Assembly (NCBI GenBank): GCA_003142355.1
Contig: PLMF01000211.1
Span: forward strand, 1,408-17,075
DNA length: 15,668 bases
Direction: 5' to 3'
Source of the DNA: Bryobacterales bacterium
GTDB lineage: Bacteria; Acidobacteriota; Terriglobia; Bryobacterales; Bryobacteraceae
Made by a program: the position numbers and the translations under genes
Part shown: piece by piece, positions 6,642 to 13,058 of the stretch
How positions within the stretch are numbered: position 1 is the first letter of the stretch
How the letters are laid out: the number at the start of each line of letters is the position of its first letter
Notes under the pieces: generated by a model
Databases searched by the model: none
Told to the model about the DNA's origin: nothing
What the model saw: the letters and a program-made list of their open reading frames with translations, nothing else

Positions 6642-7699
6642 TAGACCCACGCCACCTGGAATGGCACCGAAGCGTCGAAGACCTTCGCGCCCATGGTGGT
6701 AAGCCAGCCTTCCGCGACATATTTGCCTGCCGGCAGAGGAGCCTTGTCAGAACCGTTCAGGCGAAGCTGAATGACAAAGTCCTTCTCTCCGGGGCCGAAA
6801 GTCTCGGTCCGGACGATCATCGGAAAAGCCTGCCCGTCCGACCAGCGGTACACAATCACGCCCTTGTCGTTTGTAATCGTGAAATCGAAACTCTGGCCGC
6901 TGGGGAAAATGAGAGTGATGGGCTGGGCGGTATCGCGGAGGCGCAGTCTCGCGGTCAAGAGCGGCGCCGCCGTCGCGAGGCTCACCGGGGGCATCATGTC
7001 GACGACGTACATGGAGTTGTCCAGCGCGATGGAAAAGCTCAGCTCGGGCGCCGAATCCACCGTCACACCCCCGACGCGGGCGTAGATCAGTTCCCACGAT
7101 CCATAGGATGGACCTCCGGTGGCCTGCGTGCGGAACGCCAGTCCTATGCCCGGCAGGAAGGTCTCCTGGATGATGCCGACCTGAAACACACCGGGGTAGG
7201 AAATCTGGAGCGCTGAATCAAACGTACCCAGCGGACCCTGGTACTGGGCGCGGCGGGACGCGACCATCGCGACTCGGCAGCAGGTACCGGGGAGATCCGT
7301 GGAATATTGCTGTCCCAGCGGCGAATTGAAGGCCCACCAGAGTTTCTCCGCGGCCTGGCTCGGGTCGTATTGGAGTACGGATCCGGTGGCGTCCTCGCGC
7401 AGCCAGTAGTCCTGCTGCGGAAACCCGTTCAACAGGAAGTAGGCGGTTCCGTGGAATACTTGGGTTTTGGCGATCTCCAAGGTGAGGAATGTGCCGGAGT
7501 AGACTCCGCTTCCCTTGTAGATCCAAAGATTTCCGGTTGCCAGCGGGAAGTAGTCGGCAGGTTGCGCCCTGACGTTCCCGCCAATCGGCCGTAGCGGTAC
7601 TGTGCGGACGTCCAGGATGCCTTCCCGTGCCGGATCCTGGGCGGCGCCCGCCGAAGCGATAGCCAGCCCTGAAACAAGCAGAATGCCTAACTTTCTCAC
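6638..7699 (-). CDS. Exported protein with C-terminal BsuPI-type proteinase-inhibitor domain
   Basis: The product is 353 residues, starting with GTG at 7699. A strong GGAGGAA (7705-7711) stands 5 bases upstream and decides this start. Residues 1-20 are a signal peptide (MRKLGILLVSGLAIASAGAA). The middle part (about 48-210) begins with DYFPLATGNLWIYKGSG, a pattern I know from secreted proteins of unknown role; two adjacent Cys (140-141) are present. The C-terminal region, about 247-348, matches the BsuPI (intracellular proteinase inhibitor) pattern closely: LIFPSGQSFDFTITNDKG, then YRWSDGQAF, then FGPGEKDF and PAGKYVAEGWLTT. BsuPI of Bacillus inhibits the cytoplasmic protease IspA, so an exported version is unexpected. 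The domain is also used simply as a beta-sandwich in other secreted proteins, so inhibition is a prediction. The serpin gene follows directly. Confidence 0.8.
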   Translation of the reverse strand: MRKLGILLVSGLAIASAGAAQDPAREGILDVRTVPLRPIGGNVRAQPADYFPLATGNLWIYKGSGVYSGTFLTLEIAKTQVFHGTAYFLLNGFPQQDYWLREDATGSVLQYDPSQAAEKLWWAFNSPLGQQYSTDLPGTCCRVAMVASRRAQYQGPLGTFDSALQISYPGVFQVGIIQETFLPGIGLAFRTQATGGPSYGSWELIYARVGGVTVDSAPELSFSIALDNSMYVVDMMPPVSLATAAPLLTARLRLRDTAQPITLIFPSGQSFDFTITNDKGVIVYRWSDGQAFPMIVRTETFGPGEKDFVIQLRLNGSDKAPLPAGKYVAEGWLTTMGAKVFDASVPFQVAWVY

Positions 7700-7715
7700 A
7701 GTGGTTCCTCCAGCT

Positions 7716-7746
7716 CCTGGCCCGCTCCGGATTCTGGCGGGCCGGG
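7716..7746. repeat. GC-rich inverted repeat upstream of the BsuPI-domain gene
   Basis: GGCCCGC at 7719-7725 and GCGGGCC at 7737-7743 form a perfect 7-base-pair stem with an 11-base loop, extended by two more pairs beyond one imperfect position. In minus-strand mRNA it would fold just 5' of the GGAGGAA at 7705-7711. A leader hairpin that modulates translation is one option; the end of the upstream transcript is another. There is no T-run after it. Confidence 0.4.
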
Positions 7747-7844
7747 CGAATGGCTTTGGACGTCAGTTCAAAGCTGCACTTGTCATACCAGAACAGCGGC
7801 GAGGCCTCGGCGTGGGTTACCGCTATCCGGACAGGGGGGACGCT

Positions 7845-7865
7845 CCGCGGGTGACACGCCCGCGG
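7845..7865. terminator. Possible terminator-like hairpin after the serine hydrolase gene
   Basis: CCGCGGG at 7845-7851 and CCCGCGG at 7859-7865 form a perfect 7-base-pair stem with a 7-base loop, about 35 bases beyond the serine hydrolase stop. On the minus strand a run of five T lies before, not after, the stem, so this is not a textbook intrinsic terminator. It is recorded as a structure that may halt or protect the 3' end. Confidence 0.3.
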
Positions 7866-7899
7866 CGAAAAATGGGACAGCGATGGAGGAGCGCCGCGG

Positions 7900-9423
7900 C
7901 TACCGGCGAGTGCCGATGACGCGGCCGCCGCGAATCAGGCCGGAGGCTTCGTCGGCGGTCATTTCGAGCTGGTCCCCTTCGAAACGCAGACGCAGCGTGT
8001 AGTGATTGATGTTGGCGATCAAATTCAGGTCCAGCAGGAACTCGTTGGGGGAGGTCCATTTGCCCATGGCCCCGGCCAGCAGGTGGAACGGGCCGTACGG
8101 ACCCCGGCGGTAGCGGCCGTCCAGGCCCACCGGGAAAGTGAGGTCCTCGCCCTGGTACTTCACCATGACGCGGGCTTCGCCTGGGGCGCGAAACTCCAGC
8201 GAGAGGGCGTCCAGGCGAGAGGCGTTGACCGGGAAGTCGTAGACCACTCCCGAGATCCCGGCGGCCAGGACCGGCATTTCGGGCGCCGGCTGCGGTTGGG
8301 GCTCGAGGGCTGCTTGGGCGGCGCGGGCCTGCATGCGGCGGCAGGCTTCGGGATTGGGAGCGAGAGGCCGGTCGGATTGGATGGCTTGGCGGATGGCGCC
8401 GGCAATCCGTCCCGGATTGCCACCAGCCAGGATCACCACCACGGTATCCAGATCGGGCCACACGATGAGGCTCTGGCCGCCGCGCCCGCTGCCGCCGTAC
8501 TGGAGTCCCTCGGGTCCCCGGACTACGTGCCAGACGTAGCCTTGGCCTCCTGGGTCGCCGCTGCCACCGGGAGGAGGAACGAGGGAGGCAGCCACCCAGT
8601 CGCGGGGCACGATCTGACGGCCTTCCCATTGGCCACCGTGCAGGTAGAGATTGCCGATCTTGGCCACGTCTTCGGGGAAGAGGTGGCTGTCGCCCCAGCC
8701 GTGGGTGCGGCCCTGCGCGTCGGCGGCCCAGATCACGGTGCGGATTCCCAAGGGGGCAAGCAGGCTCCGGCGGGCAAAATCGAGTTCCGATTGATGGGCG
8801 GCCACGGCCACCAGGGAACCCAGCAGGTGGTATCCGGGGCTACAGTAGGAGGCGTGCGTGCCAGGGTCGTGGCGCATGGGGAGCGACAGGGCAAAGCGCA
8901 CGAAGTCCGGCGACCGCTTCATCAGCTCGAGTTCCTGTTCGCCGGGCGCGTATCCGCAATCCAGGCCGGATTCCATGTGGACCACGTCGCCCACGGTGAT
9001 CCGCCGCGCGCGCGGATCGGGGTTGGCGGGGCTTTCGGCGGGGAAGAAGAAGAGCAGCGGCTGGTCCATCCGGACGAGGCCCCGACCCACAGCGATGCCG
9101 GCCAGGGCCGAGGTAATGCTCTTGGTTACGGATGCCAGGTCGTGGGGCGTGTCCGAGCTGTACGGATAGAAATCAACATGGAGAACGGCATATCCGTGGC
9201 GAATCACGAGGAAGCTGTGAACTCCCAGCCGCTGCTCGATCACCTGGTCGATGGCGGAGGTGAGGAGCCGCGAATCCACCCCCTGCGATTCCGGCTGGGC
9301 GGTCCGCCAGTGGCGTGCCGGGTAATAGCCGGTCTGGGAGCTTGCGCCGGGGCTGCCGCCGGGGTACAGGAGGATGGCTCCGAGGAGCATGAGTTCTGCC
9401 ACGTGAGGGTGTCGCACATCCAT
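7900..9423 (-). CDS. Exported serine hydrolase of the class-C beta-lactamase / penicillin-binding-protein-like family (S12)
   Basis: The product is 507 residues from the ATG at 9423. The ATG at 9390 is an alternative, giving a shorter, cleaner signal peptide; neither has a Shine-Dalgarno sequence, and a TATTCT directly before 9423 favours the later start slightly. The catalytic motif S-x-x-K is Ser98-Val-Thr-Lys101 in LASVTKS. The tyrosine motif is Tyr193-Cys-Ser in YCSPGYHLLGSLV, where Y-x-N is commoner. The third box is GGSGRGGQ at 310-317. Residues about 388-507 form a separate beta-rich C-terminal domain (SLEFRAPGEARVMVKYQGEDL, KWTSPNEFLLDL), common in esterase-like members. Such enzymes cleave esters, D-amino-acid peptides or beta-lactams. 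Esterase or peptidase action in the periplasm is more likely than true resistance. It stands alone between two gaps of 200 and 270 bases. Confidence 0.88.
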   Translation of the reverse strand: MDVRHPHVAELMLLGAILLYPGGSPGASSQTGYYPARHWRTAQPESQGVDSRLLTSAIDQVIEQRLGVHSFLVIRHGYAVLHVDFYPYSSDTPHDLASVTKSITSALAGIAVGRGLVRMDQPLLFFFPAESPANPDPRARRITVGDVVHMESGLDCGYAPGEQELELMKRSPDFVRFALSLPMRHDPGTHASYCSPGYHLLGSLVAVAAHQSELDFARRSLLAPLGIRTVIWAADAQGRTHGWGDSHLFPEDVAKIGNLYLHGGQWEGRQIVPRDWVAASLVPPPGGSGDPGGQGYVWHVVRGPEGLQYGGSGRGGQSLIVWPDLDTVVVILAGGNPGRIAGAIRQAIQSDRPLAPNPEACRRMQARAAQAALEPQPQPAPEMPVLAAGISGVVYDFPVNASRLDALSLEFRAPGEARVMVKYQGEDLTFPVGLDGRYRRGPYGPFHLLAGAMGKWTSPNEFLLDLNLIANINHYTLRLRFEGDQLEMTADEASGLIRGGRVIGTRR

Positions 9424-9693
9424 AGAATACGGCCATGAGGGACGGAGCACCACCCGGCGCGCGCTTCCTCGTGGCCGTTGGCGGGCGCGGGACGCTGCCC
9501 CCTGATCTTTTCCGTTTGAGCCTGGTGAATCCATCGCTCCCTATGCGATTCCCTGAGAGTGAATTGCCGCCAACCGGGCAGGGTCCCCGGCCTGTCGCCC
9601 CGTCGAGCCAGGCGGCCAACCCCAACCATAACACGCTGCTTTCCGTCGCCGGCCGCGAGGGCGGATGTGGCAAACTGGTGAGGGAAGGATGCC

Positions 9694-10008
9694 ATGCGGA
9701 CGGAGATTCCCATTCCGACAGAGCGGCTCGATGAGTTCTGCCGCCGGTGGAAGATCGCCGAACTGCGCGTGTTCGGGTCTGCGCTGCGCGAAGATTTCCG
9801 CCGGGACAGCGATCTGGACTTGCTGGTGACTTTCGCGCCGGATGCAGACCCGAGCCTGTTGGATCACGTTGCGATGGAAGAGGAACTCTCGGGCATCGTC
9901 GGGCGTAAGGTCGACCTGGTTTCCCAGCGCGCAATCGAGCGCAGCTCAAATTGGATTCGGCGCCAGGCCATCCTGGAGAGCGCGGAGCCGTACTTTGCCT
10001 CGCGATGA
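9694..10008 (+). CDS. mntA: MNT-domain nucleotidyltransferase antitoxin (MntA-like)
   Basis: The product is 104 residues. AGGGAAGG at 9681-9688 precedes the ATG by 5 bases. The minimal nucleotidyltransferase signature GS-x10-D-x-D is exact: Gly28-Ser29, then Asp40-Leu-Asp42 within VFGSALREDFRRDSDLDLLV, and a third acidic residue, Asp74, sits in RKVDLVS. In characterised MNT-HEPN (type VII) pairs MntA transfers AMP to a tyrosine of the HEPN toxin beside its RNase motif and so silences it. All catalytic residues are present, so the antitoxin should be active. The downstream HepT gene overlaps its 3' end by 14 bases. The 270 bases upstream (9424-9693) contain no gene or promoter that I can support. 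Confidence 0.9.
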   Translation: MRTEIPIPTERLDEFCRRWKIAELRVFGSALREDFRRDSDLDLLVTFAPDADPSLLDHVAMEEELSGIVGRKVDLVSQRAIERSSNWIRRQAILESAEPYFASR

Positions 10009-10333
10009 AGCACACGTTCTCGACATTCTGAAAGCTGCGCACCTGGCGATCGAGTTCAGGGGGCCCGCGGACAAGGAAGCATTCCTGGCAGACGCGAAAA
10101 CTCAGTCTGCCGTGCTGCACCAGCTCCTGGTGATTGGCGAGGCGGTCAAGAGATTGTCGCCCGAATTCCGAGAAGTGCATCCGGGAGTGCCGTGGAAACT
10201 GATTGCCGGAACCCGCGACAAACTCATCCACTTTTATGAGGGCGTGGATCCGGAGGAGGTCTGGAAAATGGTGACCTCGGATTTGCCTGAGCTAATTCGG
10301 TTGATCGAGCCCTTGGCCCCGGATACGCGTTGA
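9995..10333 (+). CDS. hepT: HEPN-domain RNase toxin (HepT-like, DUF86)
   Basis: The product is 112 residues when started at the TTG at 9995, which gives (M)PRDEAHVLDILKAAHLAIEF, matching the usual MPRDE-type start of DUF86 proteins. GGAG at 9984-9987 lies 7 bases upstream. The first ATG nearby (10005) is in another frame and stops after eight codons. The HEPN RNase motif R-x4-H-x-Y is intact: Arg74, His79 and Tyr81 in TRDKLIHFYEGVD. Tyr81 is the residue that MntA partners adenylylate. TQSAVLHQLLVIGEAVKRLS (36-55) is the other DUF86 signature. The 14-base overlap with mntA suggests translational coupling, so toxin is only made with antitoxin. Role: tRNA or mRNA cleavage, stress or phage response. 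Confidence 0.9.
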   Translation: MPRDEAHVLDILKAAHLAIEFRGPADKEAFLADAKTQSAVLHQLLVIGEAVKRLSPEFREVHPGVPWKLIAGTRDKLIHFYEGVDPEEVWKMVTSDLPELIRLIEPLAPDTR

Positions 10334-10345
10334 AGCGGTGAAGCG

Positions 10346-10501
10346 ATGGCGGCGGAACGCACCACAGCTTCGAGAACCCCGGCGGCGGATGATCCGGCGT
10401 TCGCCGAGGCCGTGCGCCGTCTACTCGCAGCGTACCAGCCGGAACGCATCTTTCTGTTCGGTTCCGTGGCTCGCGGCGACGCCGACCCGGATAGCGATTA
10501 A
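10346..10501 (+). pseudogene. Remnant of a second MNT nucleotidyltransferase, stopped inside its metal-binding motif
   Basis: The ATG at 10346 opens 51 codons: a leader, then EAVRRLLAAYQPERIFLFGS (21-40), then VARGDADPDSD and a TAA at 10499-10501. This is the N-terminal half of an MNT nucleotidyltransferase: Gly39-Ser40 followed by ten residues and Asp51, the first Asp of GS-x10-D-x-D. The next codon should give x and the second Asp. Instead TAA AGT GAT follows, then CTT GAT. Removing those nine bases (10499-10507) would restore D-L-D exactly. Beyond that, the family's DLLV strand is absent and the sequence becomes the Shine-Dalgarno region of the esterase. It begins 12 bases after hepT stops, so it is probably part of the same transcript. 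It may be translated as a short inactive peptide. Confidence 0.75.
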
Positions 10502-10535
10502 AGTGATCTTGATCCCTTTCAAGAGGAGGAAGCGC

Positions 10536-12956
10536 ATGAAGCTCCTGGCCATTTTCATCGCGGGCGTTCTTCCGCTCGCGGCCGCGATCGACGGCACCGT
10601 GCACGTCGACAGCGGAGATATTTCCGGTATCCCGACATCCACGCCCGGAATCTATGTGTTCCGCGGCATCCCCTATGCGGCGCCTCCGGCCGGCAACTTG
10701 CGCTGGAGAGCGCCGCGGCCGGCCGCGAAGTGGGCCGGCGTGCGCAAAATGGACCAGTTCCAGGCGCGGTGCGTGCAGCCGCTGCGCACCAATCCACGGG
10801 AGACCCAGGGCAGCGAGGACTGCCTCTACCTCAACGTGTGGACACCCGCGAAATCCGCCGCCGACAAGCTCCCGGTGATGGTATGGATTCACGGCGGGGG
10901 CTTCCGCGACGGCACCGGCGCCATGGTGCTACACGACGGAGAAGAACTGGCGCGGAAGGGCGTGGTGCTGGTCACTATCAATTACCGGCTGGGAGCACTC
11001 GGTTTTCTGGCGTATCCCGAGCTGACCAGGGAATCGGACCGCAATGCGTCGGGCAACTACGCGCTGATGGATGCCATCGCGTCGCTGCAGTGGGTGCAAC
11101 GGAACATCGCGGCTTTGGGAGGCGACCCGGCCAAAGTGACGATCTTCGGCCAGTCCGCGGGGTCGATGGCGGTGAACTGCCTGCAAGCGTCGCCGCTGGC
11201 GAAAGGGCTGTTCCGGGCGGTGATTGGGGAGAGCGGCGCGTCCTTCAATGGCATGTTGAACAACGGGTCTCTGGCCGATGCCGAGGCCAAGGGCGTGAAG
11301 TTCGCCGAAGCGGTGGGGGCGAAATCGCTGGCGGAGTTGCGCGCCAAGCCGGCCGCGGAATTGATTACGGCGACATTCACCGCCGGCCCGAACACCGATG
11401 GCTACGTGCTGCCCGAGCCGCCGCTGGCCCTTTTTCAGGAGGGCAAACAGAACCGCGTGCCGGCGCTGGTGGGGTCGAACTCCGACGAAGGGAGCTTGTT
11501 CGCGCGCGGCCGCATGAACTCGCAGCAGTTCATCGAACAGGCGCATCGGAGGTTCGGCGACGCGGCCACGGAGTATCTGAAACTGTACCCGGCGGATACC
11601 GACGCCCAGGCGATGGAATCGCGGCAGAGGTCGGCCACCGAGGAGAGTATGGGGCTGAACGTGCGGCTCTGGGCGGAGGCGCAGGCGAAAGCCGGCTCCA
11701 AGGCCTACGTTTATTACTTCACGCGCATGACCCCGGGCGGACCCCCGGCCAACATTTCGGCCGATGCTCTTCACCTGGGAGCGCCCCATGGGGAAGACCT
11801 GGCTTACGTGTTCAACAACATCGGCAAGACCGAAGTGCTGCGTAACAGCGACACCTTCCGCAATGCGCAGCCGGAGGCGTACGATCTGAAGCTGGCCAGC
11901 GTCGTATCGTCCTATTGGGTGAACTTCGCCAAGAACCTCGACCCCAATGGCGACGGCCTGCCCCGCTGGCCGCCTTTTGGCCCGGCCAGCAGCGACCTGG
12001 TGATGGAGCTCGGCGACAAGGTTGGCATGCGGCCGCACCCGGACAATGCCGGCATCGTCTTCCTGGAGAAACATCCGTTCGCAGCCGCTGTGCTGCCGGC
12101 CCAGACCAACGTGGTGATGCTATGGCCCAACGGCGCCCCCGGCTCCGAGACCTGGACTCAGAAGGAGGCCGAGTACACGGTGGGCAATTCCGGTCTCAAA
12201 GCCGTGCGCAACGTGGTCAAGCCCAGCATCACGGTCTATCTTCCCCCGGCTGAGACCGCCACGGGAGCGTCGGTGGTGGTCGCGCCGGGAGGCGCGTTCC
12301 GCATGCTCTCCTGGGACTCCGAGGGCACGGAGGTGGCCGACTGGCTCCAGCGGCACGGCGTGGCCGGCTTGGTTCTGAAGTACCGCCTCACCGACACTGG
12401 AACCGATGAGGAGTTCGCCCAATCCCAGGCCCGCCGCGCCGCGGCCGGCCCAGGTGGAGCGGCCGGAGGCCGCGGAGCCACCGCGGGAGGTGGCGCCGGG
12501 CCCCAGACTCAGATTCGCGCCATGGCCGCCGCCGACGGGCTGCGTGCCATCGAAGTCGTGCGCCAGCACGCCGCTGAGTGGCGTCTCGATCCCGCCAAGG
12601 TCGGCATCATGGGCTTCTCCGCGGGCGGCTATGTAGCCGCCCAGGCCGCCCTCGATCACACCGCCGCCAACCGCCCGGCCTTCGTCGCCTCCATTTACGG
12701 CTGCTGCGAAAACGCCGCCGAAGTGAAGGTCCCCGACGACGCTCCGCCCATCTTCTTCCTGCACGCCTACAACGACCCGGTATCCGCCTCCAGCCCTTCG
12801 CTCTTCCTGGCCTGGAAAGCCGCTAGCAAGCCCGCCGAGTTGCACACCTACGCTGCCGGCGGCCATGGTTTCGGCATGCCCAAACACGATCAGCCCACGG
12901 ACAATTGGATCGAGCGCTTCGGCGACTGGCTCCGCTACCAGAAACTCATGAAGTAG
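10536..12956 (+). CDS. Exported two-headed esterase: type-B carboxylesterase fused to a BD-FAE-like alpha/beta-hydrolase
   Basis: The product is 806 residues. AGGAGGA at 10524-10530 lies 5 bases before the ATG, and the N-terminus is a signal peptide (MKLLAIFIAGVLPLAAA). Residues 18-512 are a type-B carboxylesterase: oxyanion loop HGGGF at 119-123, nucleophile Ser207 in GQSAGS, Glu318 in SNSDEGS and His418 in GAPHGEDLAYVF. Residues about 525-806 are a second alpha/beta-hydrolase of the acetyl-xylan/feruloyl esterase kind: APGGAF at 583-588, nucleophile Ser695 in GFSAGG, Asp747 in AYNDP and His777 in GGHGFG. Both triads are complete, so one chain should carry two active sites, perhaps removing different acyl groups from the same plant polysaccharide. 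A Gly/Ala-rich insert lies at 635-656. Codon choice changes at the junction. Upstream in-frame codons overlap the MNT remnant and are not esterase. Confidence 0.92.
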   Translation: MKLLAIFIAGVLPLAAAIDGTVHVDSGDISGIPTSTPGIYVFRGIPYAAPPAGNLRWRAPRPAAKWAGVRKMDQFQARCVQPLRTNPRETQGSEDCLYLNVWTPAKSAADKLPVMVWIHGGGFRDGTGAMVLHDGEELARKGVVLVTINYRLGALGFLAYPELTRESDRNASGNYALMDAIASLQWVQRNIAALGGDPAKVTIFGQSAGSMAVNCLQASPLAKGLFRAVIGESGASFNGMLNNGSLADAEAKGVKFAEAVGAKSLAELRAKPAAELITATFTAGPNTDGYVLPEPPLALFQEGKQNRVPALVGSNSDEGSLFARGRMNSQQFIEQAHRRFGDAATEYLKLYPADTDAQAMESRQRSATEESMGLNVRLWAEAQAKAGSKAYVYYFTRMTPGGPPANISADALHLGAPHGEDLAYVFNNIGKTEVLRNSDTFRNAQPEAYDLKLASVVSSYWVNFAKNLDPNGDGLPRWPPFGPASSDLVMELGDKVGMRPHPDNAGIVFLEKHPFAAAVLPAQTNVVMLWPNGAPGSETWTQKEAEYTVGNSGLKAVRNVVKPSITVYLPPAETATGASVVVAPGGAFRMLSWDSEGTEVADWLQRHGVAGLVLKYRLTDTGTDEEFAQSQARRAAAGPGGAAGGRGATAGGGAGPQTQIRAMAAADGLRAIEVVRQHAAEWRLDPAKVGIMGFSAGGYVAAQAALDHTAANRPAFVASIYGCCENAAEVKVPDDAPPIFFLHAYNDPVSASSPSLFLAWKAASKPAELHTYAAGGHGFGMPKHDQPTDNWIERFGDWLRYQKLMK

Positions 12957-13024
12957 CTTTTCCCGGTGACGCTTGCCTCACCCTTGCAGCGGCGGAGGCG
13001 GTGGACAAGCTTCTGAAGCGGTGA

Positions 13025-13044
13025 GTTGCACGCCAACGTGCAGC
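13025..13044. terminator. Weak hairpin between convergent genes
   Basis: TGCACG (13027-13032) and CGTGCA (13037-13042) pair around a CCAA loop, with a G-C and a G-T pair added outside. It lies in the 102-base gap between the convergent esterase and OmpA genes, where a bidirectional terminator would be expected. There is no T-run on either side, so the call is tentative. Confidence 0.3.
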
Positions 13045-13058
13045 CGCGCGCCCAATTT

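Noticed and set aside
7866..7873. Five-A run after the 7845-7865 hairpin as part of an intrinsic terminator
   Set aside because: On the strand that is transcribed here the T-run precedes the stem, so it cannot serve as the U-tract of an intrinsic terminator.
8002..9438. Open frame of 478 codons on the plus strand, opposite the serine hydrolase
   Set aside because: It has no signal, domain or motif I know, and its His/Gly/Val/Ala-rich composition is the usual antisense image of a GC-rich gene. The minus-strand frame carries the complete S-x-x-K hydrolase motifs.
9435..9734. Small plus-strand frame of 99 codons in the gap before mntA
   Set aside because: Pro/Arg/Ser-rich, no Shine-Dalgarno sequence, overlaps mntA by 41 bases in another frame and shows no family pattern.
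10338..10535. Esterase start at 10338
   Set aside because: The upstream codons are read out of frame through the MNT remnant; the strong AGGAGGA and signal peptide fix the start at 10536.
10929..12074. Open frame of 381 codons on the minus strand, opposite the esterase
   Set aside because: Arg/Gly/Val/His-rich antisense shadow; the plus strand encodes a full esterase triad over the same bases.
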